Assembly: GCA_036503775.1 (NCBI GenBank)
Contig: DASXWH010000294.1
Coordinates: 27,555-91,554 of the forward strand
DNA: 64,000 nucleotides
Source: Ohtaekwangia sp036503775
Lineage (GTDB): Bacteria > Bacteroidota > Bacteroidia > Cytophagales > Cyclobacteriaceae
Direction of reading: 5' to 3'
Position numbers and translations under genes: made by a program. How positions within the stretch are numbered: the first letter of the stretch is position 1; every line of letters starts with the position of its first letter. Below are positions 23,867 to 32,168 of the stretch, in pieces. The notes under the pieces were generated by a model. It worked only from the letters and a program-made list of their open reading frames with translations, did not search any database and was not told the DNA's origin.

Positions 23867-26800
23867 TTAGAAACCTGCACGCAATCCAAATACCCAGCTC
23901 TGACTAAGTACCGTGTTGGTGTTCATACCACCGAGAGGCGATGCCGTTATGGTATTCGCTTGTGATGCCACATCCCAGTTGGTATTATCATCCGGATTGA
24001 GTCCCAGCTTCACTACATCTCCGCCATACAGGAAGAACGGATTCAACACCTGTACATTGAGCTGAAGATTCTTCAGGAAGATCTTGCTGAGAAATTCAGA
24101 TGGCACCGAATAGGAGAGCGAGATGTTTCGTACAATGGCAAATGATCCGTTGTTGTATTGCATGGCAGAAGTAACATTGCTTATTCCCGTTGAAGCATTC
24201 GGCATTGGCCAGCGTCCATCCTGATTCGTGAATGACCATACATCATTCTCTACACGTCCGTTCGGATTGGTTCCACCATAAGAGTTCGGATATCCGCCAA
24301 AATAGGTCTGGCCTACACGGGTATAAATAAATGAACTCAGTTCCCAGTTCTTGTAGCGGAAAGTATTGGTTATACCACCTGTCCATTTCGGACGATTGGT
24401 TCCCCGAACTACGTAGTCATCACCGGTGATCCGGTAATCCCGGGCATCTTTTACACCATCGCCATCGGTGTCCACTGTAATCTGATCCACCACTTTAACA
24501 GTTCCTGGGAAATAATTAAATCCATTTGCTCTGAACTTGGCCATCTCTTCCATGTCCTCAGCTGAATTGGTCCAGATACCATCGTGGTCAAGCTGATAAT
24601 ACACTTGCGTAGGTTCTCCGATAAAGAGTGCTGATGGAATGATGTCTTGTTTTCCATTCATCAGTTCAAGGATCTCTTCACGGTTTGAGCTCCAGTTTAC
24701 ATCAACTGTCCAGCTGAAATCAGAACGCTGAACAGCAACACCGCTAAGGGTAATTTCAACGCCTTTATTTTGGATCTCTCCGATATTCTCCCATTTCTCT
24801 ACATAGCCTGTAACACCGGGAAGTATGCGGGGAAAGAGCAGACCGGTGGTGTTGGCTTTATATAATTCAACAGAACCGGATACACGGCCTTTGAGTGCTG
24901 CAAAGTCAATACCTGCGTTCCACTGCGCAGTTCTTTCCCAGCTGAGATCAGGGTTCCTAACAATCTGAGGTAAGTAACCGGCTGCTGCTGTTGATCCGAA
25001 CGCATACATGTTACGCGACAACGGACCGGAGGAAGTATAGGGTTCTATAGATGAATTACCCACTACACCATATCCTAACCGTGGCTTGAACTCATCGAGC
25101 CATCCGAGGCCACTCATGAAATTTTCTTCGTGCATTTTCCAGGCCAGTGCGAATGAAGAAAAGAAATCCCATTTGTTGCCTGGTGCAAGTACAGAGGCAC
25201 CATCATAGCGGGCAGAGGCGGTAAGAAGGTATTTGTCTTTGTAGGCATAGTTTGCTCTGGCCATGAATGACATCAAGGTGTTTTCACTGTAGCCTGAACC
25301 ATATGTGTTGGCTCGTCCCAATGTATTCGCACCCAGATCATACCAGTACGCCAGTTCATTGACATTGTTTATGGATCCTGCACCTACATTTTCAGTTCTG
25401 AATTTTTGTGCAGACTGAAGTAAGGTCACACCCACAACATGGTCAGTAGCGAAGGTCTTGTCAAAGTAAAGGAGGTTCTCTACTACCCAGGAGAAAGTCT
25501 CTTCGTCATTATAGCTTGAAGTGTTTGGGCGTCCACCCAGGTGTGCAGTAGCGAGTGGGCCAGTCCACGCGCCTCTTCTGAAATCACGGTATTGTGCTCC
25601 GAAGTTGATACGGTATTTTAACCAGGGCATAAATTTGATCTCTGCGAACATATTACCCAATAGCGAAGTGGATCTTCTCTCATTGATCGACTGGTCAATA
25701 TCAATGAGCGGATTCCATAAGTTAATATTGAGCTGAGGCGAGCGTACATCATTACCATTATCATCCGTTGGTGATAAGAAAGGAAACTGCGCCATGGCGC
25801 GTGAGTATAAATCTTTAGCACCGGTATTGGATGTGTTGGGGGCATGGATACCAAAATTCTGAACAGAGAATGCGGTATTGATCGATGTACCCAGTGTAAA
25901 CCATTTGGTAGGAGTGACCTCACCACTTAAGAGGGCATTGAAACGTTCAAAGTCCTGGTCTTTTTGTACACCCACCTGATTCAGGTATCCTAAGGAGAGA
26001 TACACTTTTGATTGCTCCGTACCTGAAGAAAGCGATATCTGATGGTTTTGTGTGACACCCTGACGTACAGCATCTTTTTCCCAGTTGTAATTTTTTACGT
26101 TATCGGAATTATAAATCGGCACTTCATCGGGCCATCCCAAATCTTTTTCAGCTTGTGTAGTAGGACGCATCGCTACTATACCTGCTCCGTAATCTTCCCA
26201 TTCATATCCTGCCATCAAGGCTTCAATAGCACGGGGGTCTGAATTCAATCCCGGAATTTTTGTTCTGTCTAATACAGGGTCCGGATACCAGATGTCAGCG
26301 GGCTGATCCAGACTGGTGTTGGTTGTTGTCTGATAAAGTCGTCCGTTCATCAGAGCGAGTCTCCAGCGGTCGAAGTATTCACCTCCATCCATCCAGTTGG
26401 TAAGACTCTTGTACGAATCAAGTGATACCGTTGCGTTGTAATTAATGGACACTTTTCCCTGTGAACCTTTCTTGGTGGTGATCAAAACAACACCATTCGC
26501 ACCGCGTGATCCATAGATGGCTGTAGCTGAAGCGTCTTTTAATATTTCAACTGACGCGATGTCATTGGGATTGATATCGTTCAGTGAAGCTGGTGAATTA
26601 AGGGAGTTAGGTGCGGTGATCAGGGGTATACCATCAACTACATACAACGGACCGGTTGGGCCATTGATAGAATGATTACCACGGATCGTTACGTTTGGCA
26701 ATTCACCTGGCCTCATGTTGGAAGAAACATTCACACCCGCAGCTTGTCCCTGCAAAGCTTGTAACACATTAGGGACAGGGCGTTCTTCCAGTGTCTCTGC

Positions 26801-27223
26801 TGTTACGCGTGAAAGTGCTCCGGTAATGTCACTTTTCTTTACGGTTCCGTAGCCTACAACAACCACTTCAGCCAGTGAAGTGACATCAACTTCCAATGTG
26901 ATATCAATTGCAGACTGCACACCTACTAAACGTTCCGCAGTAGCATAACCAATAGCACTATAAACCAGTACAGCTTCTCCTGAAGGAACTTCAATGGAAT
27001 AATTTCCTTCGGCATCGGTGACTGTACCGGTTGTACTTCCCTTTACCAGAATGTTTACACCTGGAAAGCCTTGCTGATCGTCACTTGAAATTACCCGGCC
27101 GGTGATTGTACGGGCTTGCATGATGTGTTCAAGCCCCGATACCCGATAGGGTTGTGTTAGCAGGATTACTCCCACCAGTATACAGGGGAGCAATCGTGAT
27201 AATTTGGATAGAGTTCTTCGCAT
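23867..27223 (-). CDS. SusC/RagA-family TonB-linked outer-membrane transporter
   Basis: The 1118-residue protein has a signal peptide, a carboxypeptidase-regulatory-like domain (about 38-112, TITGRVISSDDQQGFPGVNI), the TonB-box region SLAEVVVVGYGTVKKSDITG (115-134), a plug with PLYVVDGIPL and ILKDASATAIYGSRGANGVV, and a beta-barrel ending SQSWVFGLRAGF. No STN or sigma-interacting domain precedes the plug, so it is not an ECF-signalling receptor. It imports oligosaccharides with SusD. Its promoter has the locus box (27305-27318), a -7 element (27278-27285) and a 20-bp palindrome over the expected start site. Confidence 0.95.
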   Translation of the reverse strand: MRRTLSKLSRLLPCILVGVILLTQPYRVSGLEHIMQARTITGRVISSDDQQGFPGVNILVKGSTTGTVTDAEGNYSIEVPSGEAVLVYSAIGYATAERLVGVQSAIDITLEVDVTSLAEVVVVGYGTVKKSDITGALSRVTAETLEERPVPNVLQALQGQAAGVNVSSNMRPGELPNVTIRGNHSINGPTGPLYVVDGIPLITAPNSLNSPASLNDINPNDIASVEILKDASATAIYGSRGANGVVLITTKKGSQGKVSINYNATVSLDSYKSLTNWMDGGEYFDRWRLALMNGRLYQTTTNTSLDQPADIWYPDPVLDRTKIPGLNSDPRAIEALMAGYEWEDYGAGIVAMRPTTQAEKDLGWPDEVPIYNSDNVKNYNWEKDAVRQGVTQNHQISLSSGTEQSKVYLSLGYLNQVGVQKDQDFERFNALLSGEVTPTKWFTLGTSINTAFSVQNFGIHAPNTSNTGAKDLYSRAMAQFPFLSPTDDNGNDVRSPQLNINLWNPLIDIDQSINERRSTSLLGNMFAEIKFMPWLKYRINFGAQYRDFRRGAWTGPLATAHLGGRPNTSSYNDEETFSWVVENLLYFDKTFATDHVVGVTLLQSAQKFRTENVGAGSINNVNELAYWYDLGANTLGRANTYGSGYSENTLMSFMARANYAYKDKYLLTASARYDGASVLAPGNKWDFFSSFALAWKMHEENFMSGLGWLDEFKPRLGYGVVGNSSIEPYTSSGPLSRNMYAFGSTAAAGYLPQIVRNPDLSWERTAQWNAGIDFAALKGRVSGSVELYKANTTGLLFPRILPGVTGYVEKWENIGEIQNKGVEITLSGVAVQRSDFSWTVDVNWSSNREEILELMNGKQDIIPSALFIGEPTQVYYQLDHDGIWTNSAEDMEEMAKFRANGFNYFPGTVKVVDQITVDTDGDGVKDARDYRITGDDYVVRGTNRPKWTGGITNTFRYKNWELSSFIYTRVGQTYFGGYPNSYGGTNPNGRVENDVWSFTNQDGRWPMPNASTGISNVTSAMQYNNGSFAIVRNISLSYSVPSEFLSKIFLKNLQLNVQVLNPFFLYGGDVVKLGLNPDDNTNWDVASQANTITASPLGGMNTNTVLSQSWVFGLRAGF

Positions 27224-27253
27224 AAATAATTATGGGTTAGTGTGTTTTAGGTA

Positions 27254-27273
27254 ATGCGCAATCGATTGCGCAT
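27254..27273. promoter_or_regulatory. 20-bp perfect palindrome operator of susC
   Basis: ATGCGCAATCGATTGCGCAT is a perfect palindrome with the core GCAATCGATTGC, which recurs at 32142-32153. The central CG and the AATCGATT core resemble LacI-family operators. It overlaps the predicted transcription start of susC and lies 30 bp from its ATG, a position suited to repression. Confidence 0.65.
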
Positions 27274-27277
27274 ATAC

Positions 27278-27318
27278 TAAAATTACTTCCACCTATTACC
27301 CAAACTGTCCTGTGGTAT
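27278..27318 (-). promoter_or_regulatory. susC promoter with locus-wide box
   Basis: On the minus strand ATACCACAGGACAG (27305-27318) runs straight into TTTG (-33 type) and is followed after 19 nt by TAATTTTA (27278-27285). This is the same geometry as at 18296, 21448 and 32095. Confidence 0.58.
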
Positions 27319-27381
27319 CCCGTTTGCGAAGTCGATTACAGATGATGCTGCGTGAATAAAAAAATTGACACGATGGTGAAT

Positions 27382-27426
27382 AAAAAAAACGTTACCGAAA
27401 CTGAATTTTATTTTCAGCCGGTAACG
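27382..27426 (-). terminator. Terminator downstream of GH105
   Basis: CGTTACCG (27390-27397) and CGGTAACG (27419-27426), with inner arms CTGAA/TTCAG, form a hairpin. On the minus strand it is followed by eight T. It separates GH105 from susC on the same strand. Confidence 0.82.
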
Positions 27427-27455
27427 CTTCATGCAGGTTGAAATAACAAAATGAA

Positions 27456-27479
27456 AATGTCTTCTGCGGTGAAGACATT
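27456..27479 (-). terminator. Hairpin immediately after the GH105 stop
   Basis: AATGTCTTC (27456-27464) and GAAGACATT (27471-27479) form a 9-bp stem with a 6-nt loop. On the minus strand TTCATTTTGTT follows, a weak T-tract. It is the first of two tandem hairpins that together should stop GH105 transcription. Confidence 0.6.
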
Positions 27480-27488
27480 CTATGCACC

Positions 27489-28625
27489 TTATGGAGTTAA
27501 TTTATACACCTCGGTACCAGCCAGCAGAAAACAGCCCAAACCGTAGTCTTCAAAATTGGGAACGGAGGTGTATGTTACGGGCTGACCGTCTTTCGGTTCT
27601 TTGCCGGTTCCCTGAACATAACCCAGAAAACCATTCGGATGCACAGCATCTTTCAACAGGGCATTCCACGCTTTTGTAATAACAGGTGTGTATTTTTTTC
27701 CATCGAGGTAGCCGTTGTTAATTCCCCACGTGATACCATACACAAATAGAGATGTACCTGTGGTTTCTTTTCCACCATAGTTTTCAGGATCATGAAGACT
27801 GGCATTCCAGAAACCGTCTTTGCGTTGGATCGGAACCAGAGCTGCGGCCATTGCTTTGAAATCATCTTCATACTGTTTTCGGTGCGCAGCATCTTTCGGG
27901 ATGATCTCCAGCACACGAACCAGGGCTGCGAATACCCAGCCATTCCCGCGCGACCAATAACAATCTTCACCATTGGGTTCTTTGTACGGAGGATCAAAAT
28001 CTTTATCACGCCACCATAAATTGTCTTTCGGATTGAACAGGCCGTTGTCACCATGACGGTTGCGCGTGTACATGTACATCTCATGCATGCGTTCCCAATA
28101 CGCAGTGTCTTTATAGATAACACCCAGTTTGGCAAACACCGGCATGGCCATCTGAATCGCATCAACCCAATTCCAGTCATCAATTTTATCCGTCTTCATC
28201 ATGCTGTCGATACTGGCCTTTATCTTTTCTATTTTAAAAGGCTGCGGATCCAACAGGTACAGGTCAATGTAGGTTTGGCCCGCGCACTGATTGTCAGCGT
28301 TGCGTGTATAGGTTTCACCATCACGTAGATTCCATTGGTGAAACTCAGCCCAGCGAACAGCATAATCGAGGTACTCCGGCTTTGCATCTGTTTTATACAA
28401 ACCCATCAATCCTTCGTAATAAACTCCACGTGTCCAGATGTTACTGGCGCGGGATTTTTCATGCACAAGCCGTTTACCCACATCCGGCCACAGGTCCATA
28501 AAGTATTTATTGGTCAGACGCATAGCGTCAAGCGTTTTCTCCCGGGGCGGTAATTTTTTTTGAGCCTCCGCAGAAAATACCCCGGTGATCAGAAGGATTG
28601 ATAAAATATAAGCTGATGTCTTCAT
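27489..28625 (-). CDS. GH105 unsaturated rhamnogalacturonyl hydrolase
   Basis: The 378-residue (alpha/alpha)6-barrel enzyme has a cleaved signal peptide (ending VFSAEAQ). YteR-like landmarks are SNIWTRGVYYEGLMGLY, DDWNWVDAIQMAMPVFAKLG (containing the likely catalytic Asp), DCYWSRGNGWVFAALVRVL and KETTGTSLFVYGITWGINNG. It removes the unsaturated galacturonic acid that PL lyases leave at the non-reducing end of rhamnogalacturonan oligomers, probably in the periplasm. This fits the PL11 lyase at 34662. It is divergent from the glycosidase gene at 28810 across a region with two copies of the locus box. Confidence 0.93.
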   Translation of the reverse strand: MKTSAYILSILLITGVFSAEAQKKLPPREKTLDAMRLTNKYFMDLWPDVGKRLVHEKSRASNIWTRGVYYEGLMGLYKTDAKPEYLDYAVRWAEFHQWNLRDGETYTRNADNQCAGQTYIDLYLLDPQPFKIEKIKASIDSMMKTDKIDDWNWVDAIQMAMPVFAKLGVIYKDTAYWERMHEMYMYTRNRHGDNGLFNPKDNLWWRDKDFDPPYKEPNGEDCYWSRGNGWVFAALVRVLEIIPKDAAHRKQYEDDFKAMAAALVPIQRKDGFWNASLHDPENYGGKETTGTSLFVYGITWGINNGYLDGKKYTPVITKAWNALLKDAVHPNGFLGYVQGTGKEPKDGQPVTYTSVPNFEDYGLGCFLLAGTEVYKLTP

Positions 28626-28680
28626 GCTGCTTTAGATAATGTCAACAAATTACTGGATAGTGTTTTTGAAACCTTCACGT

Positions 28681-28696
28681 AGTATCCTGTATACTT
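28681..28696. promoter_or_regulatory. Degenerate copy of the locus box
   Basis: AGTATCCTGTATACTT reads AAGTATACAGGATACT on the minus strand, a variant of the AGTACAGGACAG box and nearly palindromic. It lies 56 bp upstream of the GH105 ATG. No -7 element sits at the usual 19-nt distance, so its role is less certain than the others. Confidence 0.35.
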
Positions 28697-28736
28697 CAAT
28701 TTATTCTATTCATAAACAACTGCATCTGACTTTCAT

Positions 28737-28750
28737 GTACTGTCCTGTAC
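28737..28750. promoter_or_regulatory. Most palindromic copy of the locus box
   Basis: GTACTGTCCTGTAC contains the box in minus orientation (GTACAGGACAGTAC) and has symmetric GTAC ends (GTACnGnnCnGTAC). It lies between the divergent GH105 and glycosidase genes, 60 bp before the ATG at 28810, and could serve either side. Confidence 0.5.
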
Positions 28751-28809
28751 AGGTGATATTTTAGTTTTTTATTCTATCGTGAATTGCGGATTTTTAATCT
28801 TCCATCCAA

Positions 28810-30960
28810 ATGACATTATTCAATATGAACCACGGCCTGATTTATGTCCTTATATATATAGTGTTCTTCCTGGTTGGATGTAAAGACCAGCAAAGTCAAC
28901 AGACGCCTATTGACCGGTTTGCGCTGGTAACACGGCATAATGTTGTGATTCAACAACCGGATACGATGGGATCATTGTCGGTGGGAAATGGTGAGTTTGC
29001 TTTTACTGTCGATGTAACAGGATTGCAGACCTTTTATAAAGCGTATGAAAATGGTATCCCGCTTGGAACACAATCTCAATGGGGCTGGCACAGCATACCA
29101 CAAAAGGAAAAATATAAGCTCACAGATGTGGCTGAATGGTATGAATCGTGTGACGGAACAAAAGCTCCGTATCCGGTTCAGCATGCTGAAGGAAAGGCTG
29201 GTGATGCAACGAAAGCATTGCGTATCAATCCACATCGCCTGCATTTGGGATTGATCGGTCTTATTCTCCAAAAAGAAAATGGAGATGAAATAAAACTGAG
29301 TGAGTTAATGAATATTCATCAGGAATTAGACCTTTGGACAGGTAAGATCGAAAGTACTTACTCCGTTGACGGTAATCCGGTACGGGTTATTCTTTACGGC
29401 CATCAGCAAAATGATCAGATCGGAGTACGCATAGAATCTCCGCTCATCAAAAAGGAACACCTGAAAGTAAACGTTACTTTTCCTTACGGGAAAGACTGTC
29501 ACGTATGTCCGGGTTATGATTGGGAAAATACGGACAAACATTCTTCCGTGCTGTCATCTTCCGGCAATTCTGCGATTATAAAAAGGGAACTGGATAGTAC
29601 ACTTTATTCTGTTCGTCTCGACTGGACCAATGGAGAAATGAAGGAATCAGGTAAGCATAACTTTCACCTTGTACCGGCCAGCTCAGAAGACGCCTTTGAG
29701 TTTACGGCTATTTTTTCACGTGAAGCTGTTATTGATGGTTCTGATTTTAAGTCAACAGAAGAGAACAGCATTACTCATTGGAAGAAATTCTGGTCATCCG
29801 GTGGCGCTGTGGATTTTTCAGCATGCACGGATCCGCGTGCTAAAGAATTGGAAAGACGCGTGATCCTTTCACAATACCTCACACGCATTCAATGCGCGGG
29901 TTCTCTGCCGCCACAGGAAACAGGACTGACGATGAACAGCTGGTATGGGAAATTCCATCTGGAGATGCACTGGTGGCACGGAACGCATTTTAGTTTGTGG
30001 GAGCGTGATTCATTGCTGGAGAAAAGCATGGGCTGGTATCACACGGTTTTGGAAAAAGCAAAAACAACAGCAACCACACAAGGTTACACGGGAGCACGAT
30101 GGCAAAAGATGACAGATCCATATGGTAACGAAAGCCCTTCGAGTGTTGGTGCTTTCATCATCTGGCAGCAGCCTCATCCGATCTATTTTGCAGAACTGCT
30201 CTACCGGAATAATCCATCGCCTCAAACCCTGGAGAAGTATAAGGACATTGTTTTCAGTACAGCCGACTTCATGGCTTCCTTTGTGAAACAGCGCGATGGA
30301 AAATTTCACCTGTGTCATCCGTTGATCCCGGCACAGGAAATTTTTAAAGCAACGCAAACCGATGACCCTGCATATGAAGTTCAGTATTGGTACTATGGAT
30401 TAAGTACGGCACAGGAATGGCGCAGGCGTCTGGGCATGGCGGAAGACAAAAACTGGCTAACGATTATAGAGAACCTCGCACCGTTAACCGTTCGTGATGA
30501 TCTCTACCTTCCCAATGCTACAACACCCGAGGCTTACAACGATGACCAGTACAGGCACGACCACCCCGCAGTTGTAGGTGCCTATGGTTTTCTTCCGTTA
30601 AATGATCGTATGGATACAGCCATTATGAGCAACACGTTCGATAACATTATGAATCGTTGGGAATGGGAAACCACCTGGGGTTGGGATTATCCGTTGCTGG
30701 CCATGACGGCTGCACGATTGAACAAACCTGAACAGGCTATCAACGCATTGCTTCTGGATGTTCAAAAGAATACATACCTCGTGAACGGCCACAATTATCA
30801 GGACCAACGCCTGCGATTATACCTGCCGGGTAATGGTGGCATACTCGCAGCGGTAGCGATGATGGCTGCCGGTTGGGATGGGAGTATCACTGATGCTCCC
30901 GGATTTCCAAAGGATGGCAAGTGGAATGTAAAATGGGAAGGACTGAAGAAAATGCCGTAG
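28810..30960 (+). CDS. Putative (alpha/alpha)6 glycosidase, family not assigned, lipoprotein
   Basis: The 716-residue protein has a lipobox (FFLVGCKDQ). An N-terminal beta-sandwich (about 40-310, MGSLSVGNGEFAFTVDVTGLQTFYKAYENG) precedes an (alpha/alpha)6-type domain (about 340-700) with MNSWYGKFHLEMHWWHGTHF, ARWQKMTDPYGNESPSSVGAF, AYEVQYWYYGLSTAQEWR and WEWETTWGWDYPLLAMTAARLN. The fold order is like GH65/GH95-type six-hairpin glycosidases, and conserved acids in HLEMHWW and WEWETTWGWD are candidates for catalysis. Its place between GH105 and the regulator points to a rhamnogalacturonan side-chain or end-cleaving activity. I cannot name the family or bond. Confidence 0.8.
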   Translation: MTLFNMNHGLIYVLIYIVFFLVGCKDQQSQQTPIDRFALVTRHNVVIQQPDTMGSLSVGNGEFAFTVDVTGLQTFYKAYENGIPLGTQSQWGWHSIPQKEKYKLTDVAEWYESCDGTKAPYPVQHAEGKAGDATKALRINPHRLHLGLIGLILQKENGDEIKLSELMNIHQELDLWTGKIESTYSVDGNPVRVILYGHQQNDQIGVRIESPLIKKEHLKVNVTFPYGKDCHVCPGYDWENTDKHSSVLSSSGNSAIIKRELDSTLYSVRLDWTNGEMKESGKHNFHLVPASSEDAFEFTAIFSREAVIDGSDFKSTEENSITHWKKFWSSGGAVDFSACTDPRAKELERRVILSQYLTRIQCAGSLPPQETGLTMNSWYGKFHLEMHWWHGTHFSLWERDSLLEKSMGWYHTVLEKAKTTATTQGYTGARWQKMTDPYGNESPSSVGAFIIWQQPHPIYFAELLYRNNPSPQTLEKYKDIVFSTADFMASFVKQRDGKFHLCHPLIPAQEIFKATQTDDPAYEVQYWYYGLSTAQEWRRRLGMAEDKNWLTIIENLAPLTVRDDLYLPNATTPEAYNDDQYRHDHPAVVGAYGFLPLNDRMDTAIMSNTFDNIMNRWEWETTWGWDYPLLAMTAARLNKPEQAINALLLDVQKNTYLVNGHNYQDQRLRLYLPGNGGILAAVAMMAAGWDGSITDAPGFPKDGKWNVKWEGLKKMP

Positions 30961-30973
30961 TATGTTAATTGAC

Positions 30974-32047
30974 TCAGATTGAATTTCGGTTGATAAACCG
31001 GAACACATTCTTCACCATCTCTTTTTTCTTTTTTAGGATCATATACGCTGCTGTTTCACCCATCAGCTGAAAGTCAGTACTGATAACGGTAATGCCGAGC
31101 AGGTCTTTCAAAGGTGTGTCGTTATAGGAAATGATACCGATGTCTTTGCCAAGCGTCAATCCTTTATCCCGGGTTTGCTTGACGAGGTTTACCAGATCAT
31201 TTTCTTCGATGATAATATAAGCATCGTTAATGCGAAGCTCCATATCCGGATAGATCTCATCCAGAATTTCAAAATCAAATTTCAGGTCGGCACAGAACTT
31301 CTGAAAACCGTTAAGGATCTCAACCGGGAAAGGATAAACTGTTTTGCGCGGATAAACCAGAATAAGTTTTTCGTAATGCCTGAGCATGGGTAATCCTTCG
31401 CTGAGCGCATCATAGATATCCATCTTGAAATCCTGGAACACGGACGCCACATTTCTTTTTAATTCGGGCAGAAAGTTGTCCAGTATTAACAATTTATCTT
31501 CCGGAATTTTCCGTAACAGCTGAATCACTTCAGCATTCATGCTCTGATGAACCTGTTGCTCATCCTTAAAGTGTGGCATTACCACATAATGATCATAGCG
31601 GCCGATGCTTTCCTGAAGGGTGTTCAGAAAAATTTTAGGATCACAATGATAAATATTCAGGTCAACCTGCGCGTTTTGTCCGAGGCTGTTTACAAACGAA
31701 TTGTAGATCTGAAGTTTATACGAGCTTAGCTTATTGAGGAGGAATAATACATTGAGTTTTGACGGAAGCAGTGTTCGTGCTACGTAATAGCCTTTTCCTT
31801 TAGCCGAAACAATGATCTGTTTTTCCTTGAGAAAGTTATACGCTTTCTCAACCGTATCGCGGGAGAGATAATATTCTTCGCTGATCTCATTGATGGAAGG
31901 CACACGTTGCCCTACAGACAGAATACCTTTTTCAATGTCTTCGATGATCGAATTGACGATCTGCCTGTATTTCGGAATCCGCGACTCACTGTCAATCCGG
32001 ATCTCAATAAGGTATTCTGTTTCCTTCATACCGCTCATTTTGTGCAT
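30974..32047 (-). CDS. GntR-type regulator with LacI-like sugar-binding domain
   Basis: The 357-residue protein has an N-terminal GntR winged helix (about 8-85: RIPKYRQIVNSIIEDIEKG, VGQRVPSINEISEEYYLSRD, TVEKAYNFLKEKQIIVSAKG) and a C-terminal periplasmic-binding-protein-like effector domain (about 95-350) ending GKDIGIISYNDTPLKDLL, TVISTDFQLMGETAAYMI. It is the only DNA-binding regulator inside the locus and is the best candidate for sensing rhamnose or a rhamnogalacturonan unit. Its own upstream region carries the locus box (32095-32106) and the GCAATCGATTGC palindrome. ATGs at residues 1, 4 and 7 are possible starts. Confidence 0.92.
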   Translation of the reverse strand: MHKMSGMKETEYLIEIRIDSESRIPKYRQIVNSIIEDIEKGILSVGQRVPSINEISEEYYLSRDTVEKAYNFLKEKQIIVSAKGKGYYVARTLLPSKLNVLFLLNKLSSYKLQIYNSFVNSLGQNAQVDLNIYHCDPKIFLNTLQESIGRYDHYVVMPHFKDEQQVHQSMNAEVIQLLRKIPEDKLLILDNFLPELKRNVASVFQDFKMDIYDALSEGLPMLRHYEKLILVYPRKTVYPFPVEILNGFQKFCADLKFDFEILDEIYPDMELRINDAYIIIEENDLVNLVKQTRDKGLTLGKDIGIISYNDTPLKDLLGITVISTDFQLMGETAAYMILKKKKEMVKNVFRFINRNSI

Positions 32048-32094
32048 TCAACCATTGCTGTAATTCTGAGCAGAACCCCTTTGGTATACCGCAG

Positions 32095-32133
32095 AGTACA
32101 GGACAGTTGCCTTATCAAAGATAAATATTTTTA
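32095..32133 (+). promoter_or_regulatory. Promoter of the propeller/Gfo/PL11 operon with locus-wide box
   Basis: AGTACAGGACAG (32095-32106) is followed after 19 nt by TATTTTTA (32126-32133). The start of transcription would fall near 32140, against the palindrome at 32142-32153. The same region must hold the divergent GntR promoter. Confidence 0.58.
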
Positions 32134-32141
32134 TATATTGA

Positions 32142-32153
32142 GCAATCGATTGC
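32142..32153. promoter_or_regulatory. GCAATCGATTGC palindrome
   Basis: This perfect 12-bp palindrome is the same core as in the susC operator (27258-27269). It lies at the predicted transcription start of the operon and 15 bp before its ATG, a typical repressor position. The binder may be the adjacent GntR protein or a LacI-family protein encoded elsewhere. Confidence 0.6.
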
Positions 32154-32168
32154 ATTTGGTTATTCTCT

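Noticed and set aside
28652..28667. ACTGGATAGTG word near GH105 resembling the flanks of the locus box
   Set aside because: It lacks the CAGGACAG half and has no placed -7 element, so it is probably chance similarity.
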